A stretch of 64,000 bases of DNA from Niveibacterium terrae (lineage in GTDB: Bacteria > Pseudomonadota > Gammaproteobacteria > Burkholderiales > Rhodocyclaceae). The position numbers and the translations under genes were made by a program. This document shows positions 32,932 through 41,530 of this stretch, one piece after another. A model generated the notes under the pieces. The model made no database searches. It was not told the DNA's origin and saw nothing but the letters and a program-made list of their open reading frames with translations. The number at the start of each line of letters is the position of its first letter. Position 1 is the first letter of the stretch. The DNA is taken from contig NZ_CP172404.1 of the NCBI RefSeq assembly GCF_048213115.1, forward strand, positions 2,108,001 through 2,172,000, written 5' to 3'.

Positions 32932-34415
32932 GCTTGTTCTCCCTGGGCGGCGGCCGCCTTGGCCCGCTCGGCCTTGCGCCGCGCTGCGGCCTCGGCTTTC
33001 TCGCGGGCTTCCCGTTCGACGCGCACGGCACGCGCTTCGGCGAGCGCGCGCGTCGCATCGAGCTGCTTCTGATGACGGGCGCGCGACCACAGCTCGCCCT
33101 TCGCGTGATAGAAAAGATGGACCAGTGGAATGCTGGACGGGCAGACGTAGCCGCAGGAACCACAGCTGATGCAGTCCTCGACGCCCAGAGCGCCCGCCGC
33201 GGGCAGATCCCCTGCCCTGACCCGTGCCGCCATCTCGAAAGGCATCAGGCCTACCGGACAGGCATCGACGCAAGCCCCGCAGCGCAGACAGGGCCCGGGC
33301 TCCGGGCTTTCGGTCTCGGCCGCGGTCAGCGCCAGCACTCCACTGGTGCCCTTGATGACCGGCACGGCGTGCGAAGGCATCACGATGCCCATCATCGGGC
33401 CGCCCATCACGGTGCGCACCGGTTCGCGGATCAGCCCTCCGCAGTGCGCGAGAAGGTGAGACAGCGGCGTTCCGATCAAGGCTTCGACGTTGCGTGGCGC
33501 GGCGACCGCGCCACCGGCCACGGTCACGATGCGGCGGATCAGCGGTTCGCCATGGCGAACCGCGCGGTGCACCGCATAGGCCGTACCGACGTTATGCACG
33601 ATCACGCCGACATCGGCGGCACGCCCGTCGGCGGGAGCCTCTATCCCGGTCAGGGTCTGGATCAGCTGGCGGTCCGAACCCATCGGGTAGCGACTGGGCA
33701 GCTTCATTACAAAGAGCTTGGCGAAGCCCCGCGCGGCTTCGCGCATCGCGGCGATCGCCCGGGGTTTGTTGTCCTCGATAGCGATCAGCGCCCGGACCGC
33801 ACCGGTCGCGTGCAGGATCATCCGCGCGCCATCGACGATGCCCGAGGCGCGCTCGCGCATCAGCCGGTCGTCACACGAGAGATAAGGCTCGCATTCGCCA
33901 CCGTTCAGTATCAGCGTGTCGATCGCGCTTTTGCGCCCGAGTTCGAGCTTCATCGCCGACGGAAAAGTCGCGCCGCCCATGCCGACGACTCCGGCATCGG
34001 CAACCCGCTTCGCGATCTCGGCCGGACTCAGCGCAAACGGATCCGCGACGCCGGCGAAATCGATCGCCAGCTCGTGGCCGTCCGGCTCGATCACGATCGC
34101 GTCCGCCAAAAGACCGGAAGGATGGGGAACGGGCGACGGGCCGATCGCAACGACGAGGCCCGAAGTAGGCGCATGGACGGGGGCGGAAACCTTGCCGCCC
34201 GGCGCGGCGATCATCTGCCCGCACAGCACGTGATCTCCGACCGCAACCAGAGCTCGGGCGGGCGCTCCGGCGTGCTGCTGCAAGGGCAGTATCAGTTGGG
34301 GGGGCAAAGGCAGGGTGCCGATTTCGACTTCCGAGGCCGGATGCTTGTGGCTGTCGGGATGGACGCCCCAGCGCTGCAAGAGCAGGCGGATGGGCGGAAT
34401 GACGGGGCTGGCCAT
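32928..34415 (-). CDS. rnfC: Electron transport complex subunit RnfC
   Basis: The 495-residue cytoplasmic subunit binds NADH, FMN and two [4Fe-4S] clusters. It shows the NADH/FMN region GVVGMGGATFPSAMKL and LILNGGECEPYLSCDDRLMRE, and two cluster motifs, CLRCGACVDACP and CISCGSCGYVCP. A Lys/Arg/Ala-rich helical tail (about the last 55 residues) follows, as in many proteobacterial RnfC. The ATG at 34413-34415 has TAGGAGA ahead of it and follows rnfB by 8 bases. Confidence 0.96.
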   Translation of the reverse strand: MASPVIPPIRLLLQRWGVHPDSHKHPASEVEIGTLPLPPQLILPLQQHAGAPARALVAVGDHVLCGQMIAAPGGKVSAPVHAPTSGLVVAIGPSPVPHPSGLLADAIVIEPDGHELAIDFAGVADPFALSPAEIAKRVADAGVVGMGGATFPSAMKLELGRKSAIDTLILNGGECEPYLSCDDRLMRERASGIVDGARMILHATGAVRALIAIEDNKPRAIAAMREAARGFAKLFVMKLPSRYPMGSDRQLIQTLTGIEAPADGRAADVGVIVHNVGTAYAVHRAVRHGEPLIRRIVTVAGGAVAAPRNVEALIGTPLSHLLAHCGGLIREPVRTVMGGPMMGIVMPSHAVPVIKGTSGVLALTAAETESPEPGPCLRCGACVDACPVGLMPFEMAARVRAGDLPAAGALGVEDCISCGSCGYVCPSSIPLVHLFYHAKGELWSRARHQKQLDATRALAEARAVRVEREAREKAEAAARRKAERAKAAAAQGEQA

Positions 34416-34423
34416 GGTATCTC

Positions 34424-34951
34424 CTACGCCCAGGTCGGCTTGGGCCACACCCAGCTCGACGGGGTGGCGGGAAGCGGAGCGAGGACGATCGCTCCGGTCG
34501 GGCAGTTCTCTTCGCATTTGCCACAACCAGTGCAGGCATCGGGCATGACGCCGTGAAGCTGTTTGACCGCGCCGACGACCGCGTCGGTCGGGCAGACCCG
34601 GAAGCACTTCGTGCAGCCGATGCAGATGTCCTCGCGAACCCCGGCCACGACCGGCACGGGATTGCGCACCGAGCCGGCGACGAGGAGCAAGCCCAGTTTC
34701 GCCGCCAGCGCTTCGGCCAACGCCTGACCTCCGGCCGGACAGATACTCGCCGGCGCTTCTCCCGCAGCGAGTGCGGCGGCGGCGCCGGCGCAGCCCGGGT
34801 AGCCGCACTGCCCGCACTGGGAGCCGGGCATCATCGCCAGGATCTCGGCGGCCCGGTCATCGGTCTGGACATGGAAGACGCGGGCGGCCACCCCCAGCAG
34901 AACCCCGAGACAGGCCGCCAGCACAGATAGGCTGATCGCAGCAGAGATCAT
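34424..34951 (-). CDS. rnfB: Electron transport complex subunit RnfB
   Basis: The 175-residue iron-sulfur subunit has an N-terminal membrane helix, a four-Cys cluster (PGSQCGQCGYPGC plus a later ICP) and a two-[4Fe-4S] ferredoxin domain (CIGCTKCFRVCP, CTGCGKCEENCP). It receives or gives electrons to soluble ferredoxin. It is the second gene of the operon, 25 bases after rnfA. Confidence 0.95.
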   Translation of the reverse strand: MISAAISLSVLAACLGVLLGVAARVFHVQTDDRAAEILAMMPGSQCGQCGYPGCAGAAAALAAGEAPASICPAGGQALAEALAAKLGLLLVAGSVRNPVPVVAGVREDICIGCTKCFRVCPTDAVVGAVKQLHGVMPDACTGCGKCEENCPTGAIVLAPLPATPSSWVWPKPTWA

Positions 34952-34976
34952 TTAATTTCTCCTCAGAAGCGTGAAA

Positions 34977-35558
34977 TCAGTGCGCGGCCAGGCCCGCGAA
35001 GCCCATGAAGGCCAGGGCTAGCAGGCTCGCCGTGACATAGGCAATCGGAGCTCCAGCGAAGATCGCCGGAACGCGGGCAAACTCGAGCCGCTCGCGCAGA
35101 CCGGCGAACAGCCCCATCACCATCGTGAAGCCGAGCGAAGAGCCGAAGCCGATTCCGACTGAGCGCACGAGGCTTGCGCCCTCCTGCGAATTGAGCAGAG
35201 GAATGCCCAAGACCGCGCAGTTGGTCGTGATCAGCGGCAGATAGATGCCCAGGACCCGGTAGAGCTCGGGCGCAGTCTTGCGCACGGCGAGCTCGACGAA
35301 CTGAACGACCGCGGCGATGACCAGGATGTAGGCGAGGATCTTCAGATAGCCGAGCCCCAGCGTCACCAGCAACAGGTGGTCGAGCATCCAGGTCGCCGCC
35401 GAGGTCAGCGTGATCACGAAGGTCGTCGCCAAGCCCATGCCGATTGCGCCATCGAGTTTCTTCGACACGCCCATGAAGGGGCAAAGACCCAGGAAGCGAA
35501 CCAGCACCACGTTGTTGACGACCGCGGTACCCAGCAACAGCAAAAGCATCTCTCGCAT
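34977..35558 (-). CDS. rnfA: Electron transport complex subunit RnfA
   Basis: The 193-residue subunit, the usual length, has six membrane helices and the RnfA signatures VVNNVVLVRFLGLCPFMGVSKKLDGAIGMGLATTFV and LPLITTNCAVLGIPLLN, whose Cys residues hold a membrane [2Fe-2S] cluster with RnfE. The ATG at 35556-35558 was chosen over an upstream extension without family similarity. It opens the operon rnfA-B-C-D-G-E-H under a strong sigma-54 promoter. Confidence 0.96.
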   Translation of the reverse strand: MREMLLLLLGTAVVNNVVLVRFLGLCPFMGVSKKLDGAIGMGLATTFVITLTSAATWMLDHLLLVTLGLGYLKILAYILVIAAVVQFVELAVRKTAPELYRVLGIYLPLITTNCAVLGIPLLNSQEGASLVRSVGIGFGSSLGFTMVMGLFAGLRERLEFARVPAIFAGAPIAYVTASLLALAFMGFAGLAAH

Positions 35559-35610
35559 GTCTTGCTCTCCGGCACAGGCCAGCCTGGCGGGCTGGCGACG
35601 TAGAGCCGGT

Positions 35611-35626
35611 AGCAGGGAGCGTGCCA
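35611..35626 (-). promoter_or_regulatory. Sigma-54 promoter of the rnf operon
   Basis: Minus strand TGGCACGCTCCCTGCT: perfect -24 box and one mismatch at -12. It stands 53 bases before the rnfA ATG. Confidence 0.88.
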
Positions 35627-35722
35627 CTCTCGAAATCAGCCCTACGCCATTGATTTTCTGGCGTTTTTCCAAAGACGCTCATCTTCATGGAAAGCGTTGG
35701 GCGCGGACATCGACGGCGCTAA

Positions 35723-35738
35723 ACCGACAATCGCGACA
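35723..35738. promoter_or_regulatory. Degenerate NifA site between rnfA and iscA
   Basis: Minus strand TGTCGCGATTGTCGGT keeps the left half TGTCGC that the other NifA sites share but lacks ACA. No exact TGT-N10-ACA occurs in this gap. It lies 97 bases from the rnf promoter and 54 bases from the iscA promoter. Confidence 0.4.
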
Positions 35739-35791
35739 TCACGCGCGCACCGCGAAATCCGGCAAGGCCCGCAGCACAAAGCGATGCGCTC

Positions 35792-35807
35792 TGGCCCGCG
35801 AGTTGCT
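35792..35807 (+). promoter_or_regulatory. Sigma-54 promoter of iscA-hscA
   Basis: Plus strand TGGCCCGCGAGTTGCT: one mismatch in the -24 box and a perfect -12 box, 46 bases before the iscA ATG. Confidence 0.8.
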
Positions 35808-35852
35808 AGGGATCAGGTCATCGGGACATCCCGGCCCCCTTGAGGAGATGCG

Positions 35853-36206
35853 ATGGACACGCCTGCGATGGAATTTCCGGATCCACTGGGTTTCTCGGCC
35901 ACCGCGATCGAGCGGGTCGAGCGGCTGATCGCCGAAGTAGGAAACGCGGAGCTCAAGCTGCGTATCTACGTCAGCGGCGGCGGCTGCTCGGGCTTTCAGT
36001 ACGGCTTCGCGTTCGAGGAGAACGCCAACGAAGACGACATACGGATCCGCAGAGGCGCGGTGACGCTGCTCGTCGACCCGGTCAGCCTTCAATACCTCGC
36101 CGGGGCCGATGTCGATTTCGAGGACTCCCTCGAAGGCGCACGCTTCGTGATCCACAACCCGAACGCGACCTCGACCTGCGGCTGCGGCAGCTCCTTCACA
36201 GTCTGA
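35853..36206 (+). CDS. iscA: A-type Fe-S carrier (IscA/ErpA family), nif-linked
   Basis: The 117-residue protein carries the three conserved ligands Cys45 (YVSGGGCSGFQYGF), Cys109 and Cys111 (STCGCGSSF). It delivers Fe-S clusters to apoproteins. The sequence is closer to the ErpA/NifIscA style than to the variant copy in the nifB operon. A GAGGAG ribosome site precedes the ATG. Paired with hscA and under an apparent nif promoter, it is likely a nitrogenase-dedicated carrier. Confidence 0.92.
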   Translation: MDTPAMEFPDPLGFSATAIERVERLIAEVGNAELKLRIYVSGGGCSGFQYGFAFEENANEDDIRIRRGAVTLLVDPVSLQYLAGADVDFEDSLEGARFVIHNPNATSTCGCGSSFTV

Positions 36207-36244
36207 AATCGCCCAGGCTCCCCCTCTCCCTCCAGGAGGAAATC

Positions 36245-38152
36245 ATGGCCCTGCTCCAGATCGCCGAACCCGGCCAGAGCGCTGCGCCGCACCAGATGCG
36301 CCTCGCAGTCGGCATCGACCTCGGTACTACCCACTCGCTGGTCGCCAGCGTCGTCAGCGGCGCGGCCCGCGTGCTTCCCGACGCAGAAGGACGGGTGCTG
36401 CTGCCCTCGGTGGTCCGCTATCTGGACGAGAACGGCGAAACCGCGGTCGGGCGCGCCGCGCAGGCCGCGCAGTGCGCGGACCCGCTCAATACGATCGCCT
36501 CGGTCAAACGTCTGATGGGCCGCTCGCTCGCCGACCTCCCCGCTCATCGGCGCGCGAATCAGCTGATCGACGCACCGGGCATGCTCGGCATCAAGACCCG
36601 CAGCGGGCCGCGCTCGCCGGTCGCGGTCTCGGCCGAGATATTGAAGAGCCTGCGCGAACGCGCCGAACAGAGCCTGGGCGGCGAGCTGGTCGGCGCCGTG
36701 ATCACGGTCCCGGCCTATTTCGACGACGCGCAGCGCCAGGCGACCCGCGACGCGGCCAAGCTCGCCGGCCTGAACGTGCTGCGCCTGCTCAGCGAGCCGA
36801 CCGCCGCGGCGATCGCCTATGGTCTGGACAGCGCGGCCGAAGGCATCTTCGCGGTCTATGACCTCGGCGGCGGCACTTTCGACCTATCTATCCTGCGTCT
36901 CTCGCGCGGCCTCTTCGAAGTGCTGGCGACCCACGGCGATGCCGAACTGGGCGGCGACGACTTCGATCAGCGGATCGTCGACTGGGCACGCCGCGAGCTC
37001 GCACTCGAAGCGCTCACGCCCGGAGATCTGCGCGCACTCGCCAGCGAAGCCAGACGGGCCAAGGAAGCGCTGTCCGAATCTGACCGCGCCGAGCTGCGCG
37101 TCGCGCTCGAGGACGGCCGCGCCTTCACGCTGGCGCTCACGCGCGCGCACTTCGAAGCGCTCAGCCGCGAGCTCGTTGCGAAGACGATGGTATCGGTGCG
37201 CCGCGCGCTGCGCGATGCGTCCCTCTCCCCCGAGGACATCACCGACGTGGTTCTGGTCGGCGGCGCAACGCGGATGCCGCAGATCCGCGCGGCCGTCGCC
37301 CTCCATTTCGGCCGCGCCCCGCTGACCCATCTGAATCCGGACGAGATCGTCGCGCTGGGCGCCGCGCTGCAGGCCAACGCGCTGGCCGGCAACCGCTCCT
37401 CCGCCGAGGACTGGCTGCTCCTCGACGTCTGCCCGCTCTCGCTCGGCATCGAGACAATGGGCGGCCTCGCCGAGAAGATACTGCCGCGCAACTCAACGCT
37501 GCCGACGGCCCGAGCCCAAGACTTCACGACCTTCAAGGACGGGCAGACTGCGATGTCCATCCATGTGCTGCAGGGCGAACGAGAACTGGTCAGCGAATGC
37601 CGCTCTCTCGCGCGATTCGAGCTGCGCGGTATCCCGGCGATGGCGGCCGGCGCGGCAAGAATCCGCGTCAGCTTCCAGATCGACGCCGACGGCCTGCTCT
37701 CGGTCAGCGCGGTCGAGCAGAGCACGGGCGTCGAAGCGCGCGTCAGCGTCAAACCCTCTTACGGGCTGGACGACGGGGCGATCACCAAGATGCTCGCCGA
37801 CAGCATCCGCTCGGCCGATTCGGACATGGCCGAGCGGATGCTCCGTGAAGCCCAGGTCGACGCGCGCCGCCTCGTCGATGCGAGCCTCGCCGCGCTCGCC
37901 GAGGACGGTCATCAGCTGCTCGCACGCGCCGAATACCGGGCATTGGAGACGGCGATCGCCGAACTCGCTGACGCGCTGGAGACCGGCGCAGCAGAGGCCC
38001 AGATCCGCGCCAAGACCACCGCGCTAAACCAGGCCTCGACCGAGTTCGCCGCGCGGCGGATGAATCTGAGCATCCGCCGCGCCCTCTCCGGAGTATCGCT
38101 CGCGGACGACGCGGAGCCGCTGTGGTCGGGCAAGGACAGGAAGAGGGCCTGA
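36245..38152 (+). CDS. hscA: Hsp70-type Fe-S assembly chaperone HscA, nif-linked copy
   Basis: The 635-residue DnaK-family protein fits HscA better than DnaK: VGIDLGTTHSLVASV near residue 20, VITVPAYFDDAQRQATRDAAKLAGLNVLRLLSEPTAAAIAYGLD, and a substrate domain starting around residue 405 (CPLSLGIETMGGLAEKILPRN). HscA releases clusters from IscU with help from HscB. Neither iscU, iscS nor hscB is nearby, so those partners are elsewhere or the chaperone has other clients. AGGAGG precedes the ATG, 38 bases after iscA. Confidence 0.88.
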   Translation: MALLQIAEPGQSAAPHQMRLAVGIDLGTTHSLVASVVSGAARVLPDAEGRVLLPSVVRYLDENGETAVGRAAQAAQCADPLNTIASVKRLMGRSLADLPAHRRANQLIDAPGMLGIKTRSGPRSPVAVSAEILKSLRERAEQSLGGELVGAVITVPAYFDDAQRQATRDAAKLAGLNVLRLLSEPTAAAIAYGLDSAAEGIFAVYDLGGGTFDLSILRLSRGLFEVLATHGDAELGGDDFDQRIVDWARRELALEALTPGDLRALASEARRAKEALSESDRAELRVALEDGRAFTLALTRAHFEALSRELVAKTMVSVRRALRDASLSPEDITDVVLVGGATRMPQIRAAVALHFGRAPLTHLNPDEIVALGAALQANALAGNRSSAEDWLLLDVCPLSLGIETMGGLAEKILPRNSTLPTARAQDFTTFKDGQTAMSIHVLQGERELVSECRSLARFELRGIPAMAAGAARIRVSFQIDADGLLSVSAVEQSTGVEARVSVKPSYGLDDGAITKMLADSIRSADSDMAERMLREAQVDARRLVDASLAALAEDGHQLLARAEYRALETAIAELADALETGAAEAQIRAKTTALNQASTEFAARRMNLSIRRALSGVSLADDAEPLWSGKDRKRA

Positions 38153-38291
38153 CCCGCTCAGAGCAGGCCAATGCACAGTAGCGCACAGTGCGCACACCCC
38201 GATCAAGTCCGCTGGCCAGCATCCCTGTGCTTGTCTAGGATCGAAGCTGAGTCGAGCCTTCCCTGGACAGGCCGTCGTGAGGGTGGAAATC

Positions 38292-38720
38292 ATGAGTCGC
38301 ACGTTCAGCGCACATGGTGAGTACCGGTTCTGGCGTTGCGGCGAGGTGCTGGCCGTCGAGGCGGCCGGCACATTCAACCAGGAAGGCGCCTCGGCGTTGT
38401 TCCGTGATTTCCGCGGGTTCTGGCTGGCCCAGGGTTCCCCATCCCGCTGGGCCTATCTGATCGACGTCCGTCGATGGGAAGGCAGCACGCCGGATGCTTT
38501 CGAGCTGGGCAAGGAAATGCAGTTCTGGTGCGCCGAGCATGGCGCCCAGGCCTTCTGCCGGATCCATGCCAACACCATCCTGGACGCAACCTTCAGCCGG
38601 CAGATTGAAATCCCGACTCCGGTGCAGCAAGAGAAGCGGGTCTGTTCCGATCTCAACGAGGCCTGGACCTGGCTCAAGTCGCGCGGTTTCTTCTGCGAAG
38701 ACCGCTCTGACAGGTCTTGA
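38292..38720 (+). CDS. Unknown protein, STAS-like in outline, upstream of nifV
   Basis: The protein has 142 residues from the ATG at 38292 (a GTG five codons earlier is possible). The sequence (EYRFWRCGEVLAVEAAGTFNQEGASALFRDF..., WAYLIDVRRWEGSTPDAFELG, ...ATFSRQIEIP, DLNEAWTWLKSRGFF) has the strand-helix rhythm of SpoIIAA/STAS-type proteins but no motif that fixes a function. It stands between hscA and nifV on the same strand. A role in nitrogen fixation is suggested only by position. Confidence 0.55.
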   Translation: MSRTFSAHGEYRFWRCGEVLAVEAAGTFNQEGASALFRDFRGFWLAQGSPSRWAYLIDVRRWEGSTPDAFELGKEMQFWCAEHGAQAFCRIHANTILDATFSRQIEIPTPVQQEKRVCSDLNEAWTWLKSRGFFCEDRSDRS

Positions 38721-38767
38721 CCTCAGAACGCGATCCGAGTCCTTTGCCCCATTCGTTCGGGAAGTAG

Positions 38768-38783
38768 TGTCGCCAAGCGGACA
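38768..38783 (+). promoter_or_regulatory. NifA site upstream of nifV
   Basis: Exact TGT-N10-ACA (TGTCGCCAAGCGGACA), 117 bases before the -24 element of nifV. Confidence 0.78.
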
Positions 38784-38900
38784 AAGGCGACAGCCGTACC
38801 GAAACGAAGGCCGGGGAGCATCCCCGAGGCTCAGTCCCGTCTTCATGTCAATCCACGCGAATCCAGTCACTCCACAGCATCGTCTCTCCTGCTCGCCTTC

Positions 38901-38916
38901 TGGCACGAGGCTTGCT
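38901..38916 (+). promoter_or_regulatory. Sigma-54 promoter of nifV
   Basis: Plus strand TGGCACGAGGCTTGCT, a perfect match to TGGCACG-N4-TTGCW, 25 bases before the nifV ATG. Confidence 0.93.
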
Positions 38917-38941
38917 GAACTCCCTGCAAGAGGAGAGCGCT

Positions 38942-40081
38942 ATGCCCCAGTCCTTCACGATCAACGACACGACCCTTCGCGACGGCGAGCAGACCGCGGG
39001 GGTCGCCTTCACAGCCGAAGAGAAGCTGGCCATCGCCGAAGTGCTCGCCGGCGCCGGAGTGACCGAGATCGAAGTCGGCATCCCGGCGATGGGAGAGGCC
39101 GAACTCGACGTGATCCGCGAGATCGCGCGGCGAAATCTGGGCGTCACGCTGATGGTCTGGGGGCGGATGACCGGCGCGGACATCGCCGCTTCGCTCGCCA
39201 GCCCGGCCGACATCGTCCATCTGGCGATCCCGGTCTCGGATCTTCAGCTCGCCGCCAAGCTCGGGCGCGATCGCCGCTGGGCGCTGGAGCAGATCGCTCC
39301 ACATGTGCTCCGGGTTCTCGAGGGCGGCAAAGAGGTCAGCGTCGGCATGGAGGATGCGTCGCGCGCCGACCCCAACTTTCTATGCCGGATCGCCGAGGCG
39401 GCGCAGAGGGCCGGGGCCCGGCGGCTGCGCTTCGCCGACACGCTGGGCATTCTCGACCCGTTCGCGACGGCCGCGATCGTCGCGAAGCTGCGCAGCGCCG
39501 TCGACATCGAGCTCGAGATCCACGCCCATGACGATCTGGGCCTCGCCACCGCGAACACGCTTGCGGCCTTCCGTGCAGGGGCGAGCCATGCGAGCACGAC
39601 GGTCAACGGTCTGGGTGAGCGGGCGGGAAACGCGCCGCTCGAGGAAGTCGTGATGGCGATGCGGCACATCCACGGCATCGACATGGGCGTGCTCAGCACC
39701 GCGCTGCCGGCGATCTCGCTCAGGGTCGAGCAGGCGTCGGGACGGCGTGTCGCCGCGAACAAGAGCATCGTCGGCGAAGCGGTGTTCACGCACGAGGCGG
39801 GCATCCACGTCGACGGCCTGCTCAAAGATCCGCACACCTATCAGGGATTCGACCCCGCCGAGCTCGGGCGCACGCACCGCACCGTGCTCGGCAAGCACTC
39901 GGGCTCGCATGCGGTGCTCAGCGCCTGCGCGGCGATCGGCTGCGTACCCGACCGCACCCAGCTGCCCAGGCTGCTCGAGAGCATTCGCCGCTTTGCGATG
40001 GATACCAAGCGCAGCCCCGACGAGAGCGAGCTGCGCAACCTCTACCTGGAAACGATGCCGGATCCGGCCTTCCAGATCTGA
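38942..40081 (+). CDS. nifV: Homocitrate synthase NifV
   Basis: The 379-residue enzyme condenses acetyl-CoA and 2-oxoglutarate to homocitrate, the organic ligand of FeMo-cofactor. The N-terminal active-site block INDTTLRDGEQTAGVAF and the HAHDDLGLATANTLAAFRAGASHASTTVNGLGERAGNAPLEEV block with metal-binding HxH are those of the NifV group rather than LeuA. AGAGGAG precedes the ATG. It is followed by nifW after 16 bases. Confidence 0.96.
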   Translation: MPQSFTINDTTLRDGEQTAGVAFTAEEKLAIAEVLAGAGVTEIEVGIPAMGEAELDVIREIARRNLGVTLMVWGRMTGADIAASLASPADIVHLAIPVSDLQLAAKLGRDRRWALEQIAPHVLRVLEGGKEVSVGMEDASRADPNFLCRIAEAAQRAGARRLRFADTLGILDPFATAAIVAKLRSAVDIELEIHAHDDLGLATANTLAAFRAGASHASTTVNGLGERAGNAPLEEVVMAMRHIHGIDMGVLSTALPAISLRVEQASGRRVAANKSIVGEAVFTHEAGIHVDGLLKDPHTYQGFDPAELGRTHRTVLGKHSGSHAVLSACAAIGCVPDRTQLPRLLESIRRFAMDTKRSPDESELRNLYLETMPDPAFQI

Positions 40082-40097
40082 AAACGGAGCTTGCCCC

Positions 40098-40424
40098 ATG
40101 GATGAACTGACTCAGAAACTCGCGCGCCTGTCCTCGGCCGAGGACTTCCTCAACTTCTTCGCACTCGCCTATGATGCCGAAGTCGTCAATGTCTCGCGGC
40201 TGCACATCCTGAAGCGCTTCTACCAGTACCTGAGGCGGGATACCGAGATTTCAGGACTGTCTGACGCCGCGCTCTACGCCCGCTACCGCAAATGGCTCGC
40301 CGAGGCCTATGCGGATTTCGTCCGCTCGACGCCGGCCCGGGAGAAGGTCTTCAAGGTTTTCCAGGATCATGACGGCAAGCGGGTCTCGCTCGATAGCCTG
40401 AAAGCTACTCTGCACCGCTCCTGA
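40098..40424 (+). CDS. nifW: Nitrogenase stabilising protein NifW
   Basis: The 108-residue protein matches NifW: LSSAEDFLNFFALAYDAEVVNVSRLHILKRFYQYLRR and RYRKWLAEAYADFVRSTPAREKVFKVF. NifW helps protect or mature the NifDK protein, especially under oxygen. It ends the nifVW unit and converges on modC. Confidence 0.95.
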   Translation: MDELTQKLARLSSAEDFLNFFALAYDAEVVNVSRLHILKRFYQYLRRDTEISGLSDAALYARYRKWLAEAYADFVRSTPAREKVFKVFQDHDGKRVSLDSLKATLHRS

Positions 40425-40446
40425 TCGAGCGGTTCACGAATCAGCT

Positions 40447-41517
40447 TCAGGCGAGCAGCGCGACGCTCTTGACTTGCGCGAACAACGACTGCCCGGTCGC
40501 GAGCGCGAGGAGATCGCGCGAACGGCGGGTGATGCGCGCGAGCAGCGGACTGCCCTCATCGCCGAGCTTCAGCAGCACATTGACCCGCTCGGGGCCGTCG
40601 TCGTGGATCTCAACGATCTTCGCCGGCAATACGTTCAGGATGCTGCTCGGAGTCGTCGCGGCGAGCGCGAGGCTCACGTCGCGCGCGAGCACCCTGACCC
40701 GCACCGAGTCGCCCAAGGCCTTATCGAGCCGTCCGACCCAGAGCGAGCCGCCCGGGAACTCGAGCCGGGTCTGCGCATAGGCAGGATCGTGCAGCGCTAC
40801 ACGCGCTTCGATGACGACACCACTGTCGTCGCCGCGCGCGGTCGGCAGATCCAGCCGGGTCAGCACCTCGCGCAAGGGGCCTGATGCGATGACCCGCCCC
40901 GCTTCGAACAACACCATATGATCGGCGAGGCGGGCGAGCTCCTCGACCGAGTGAGTCACATAGAGGACCGGGATCGCCAGCGCGTCGTGCATCTTCTCCA
41001 GATAGGGCAGGATGGCCGCCTTGCTCTGGCTGTCGAGCGCGGCCAGCGGCTCGTCCATCAGCAGCAGCCGGGGGCTGGTCAGCAGCGCCCGGGCGATCGC
41101 GACCCTCTGTCGCTCGCCGCCCGAGAGGCCGGCTGGGCGCCGATCGAGCAGCGCCTCGACGCCGAGCAGCGAGACCGCCTGCTCGAACGGGACTCTCTGG
41201 GCGCCGCGCGGAACCCGGCGCTGTGCGTAATCGAGATTTCCGCGCACCGACAGATGGGGGAAGAGGCTCGCCTCCTGGAACACATAGCCGAGCGAGCGGC
41301 GGTGCACGGGCACGAAGAGGCCCGCGGAGTCGTCCTGCCAGAGCTCTTCGCCGATCGCGACATAGGCATCGCGTGCACGCTGCAGGCCGGCGATCGCGCG
41401 CAGGCAAGTCGTCTTGCCCGAACCGGAGCGGCCAAACAGCGCCGTCACCCCCCTGCCCGGCAGCTCCAGTGCGAGTTCCAGCGCGAAGTCCGCATAGGAA
41501 ACGGCGAAGCGGATCAT
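40447..41517 (-). CDS. modC: Molybdate ABC transporter ATPase ModC
   Basis: The 356-residue ATPase has Walker A GRSGSGKT, the LSGGERQRVAIARAL signature, Walker B LLLMDEP and the H-loop THS. From about residue 235 there is a C-terminal Mop/TOBE-type domain (DKALGDSVRVRVLARDVSLAL), the molybdate-binding regulatory domain typical of ModC. The ATG at 41517 leaves a 13-base gap after modB; an ATG at 41553 inside the end of modB is an alternative. Importing molybdate for FeMo-cofactor explains the location. Confidence 0.95.
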   Translation of the reverse strand: MIRFAVSYADFALELALELPGRGVTALFGRSGSGKTTCLRAIAGLQRARDAYVAIGEELWQDDSAGLFVPVHRRSLGYVFQEASLFPHLSVRGNLDYAQRRVPRGAQRVPFEQAVSLLGVEALLDRRPAGLSGGERQRVAIARALLTSPRLLLMDEPLAALDSQSKAAILPYLEKMHDALAIPVLYVTHSVEELARLADHMVLFEAGRVIASGPLREVLTRLDLPTARGDDSGVVIEARVALHDPAYAQTRLEFPGGSLWVGRLDKALGDSVRVRVLARDVSLALAATTPSSILNVLPAKIVEIHDDGPERVNVLLKLGDEGSPLLARITRRSRDLLALATGQSLFAQVKSVALLA

Positions 41518-41530
41518 CAGCGAAGAGGGG

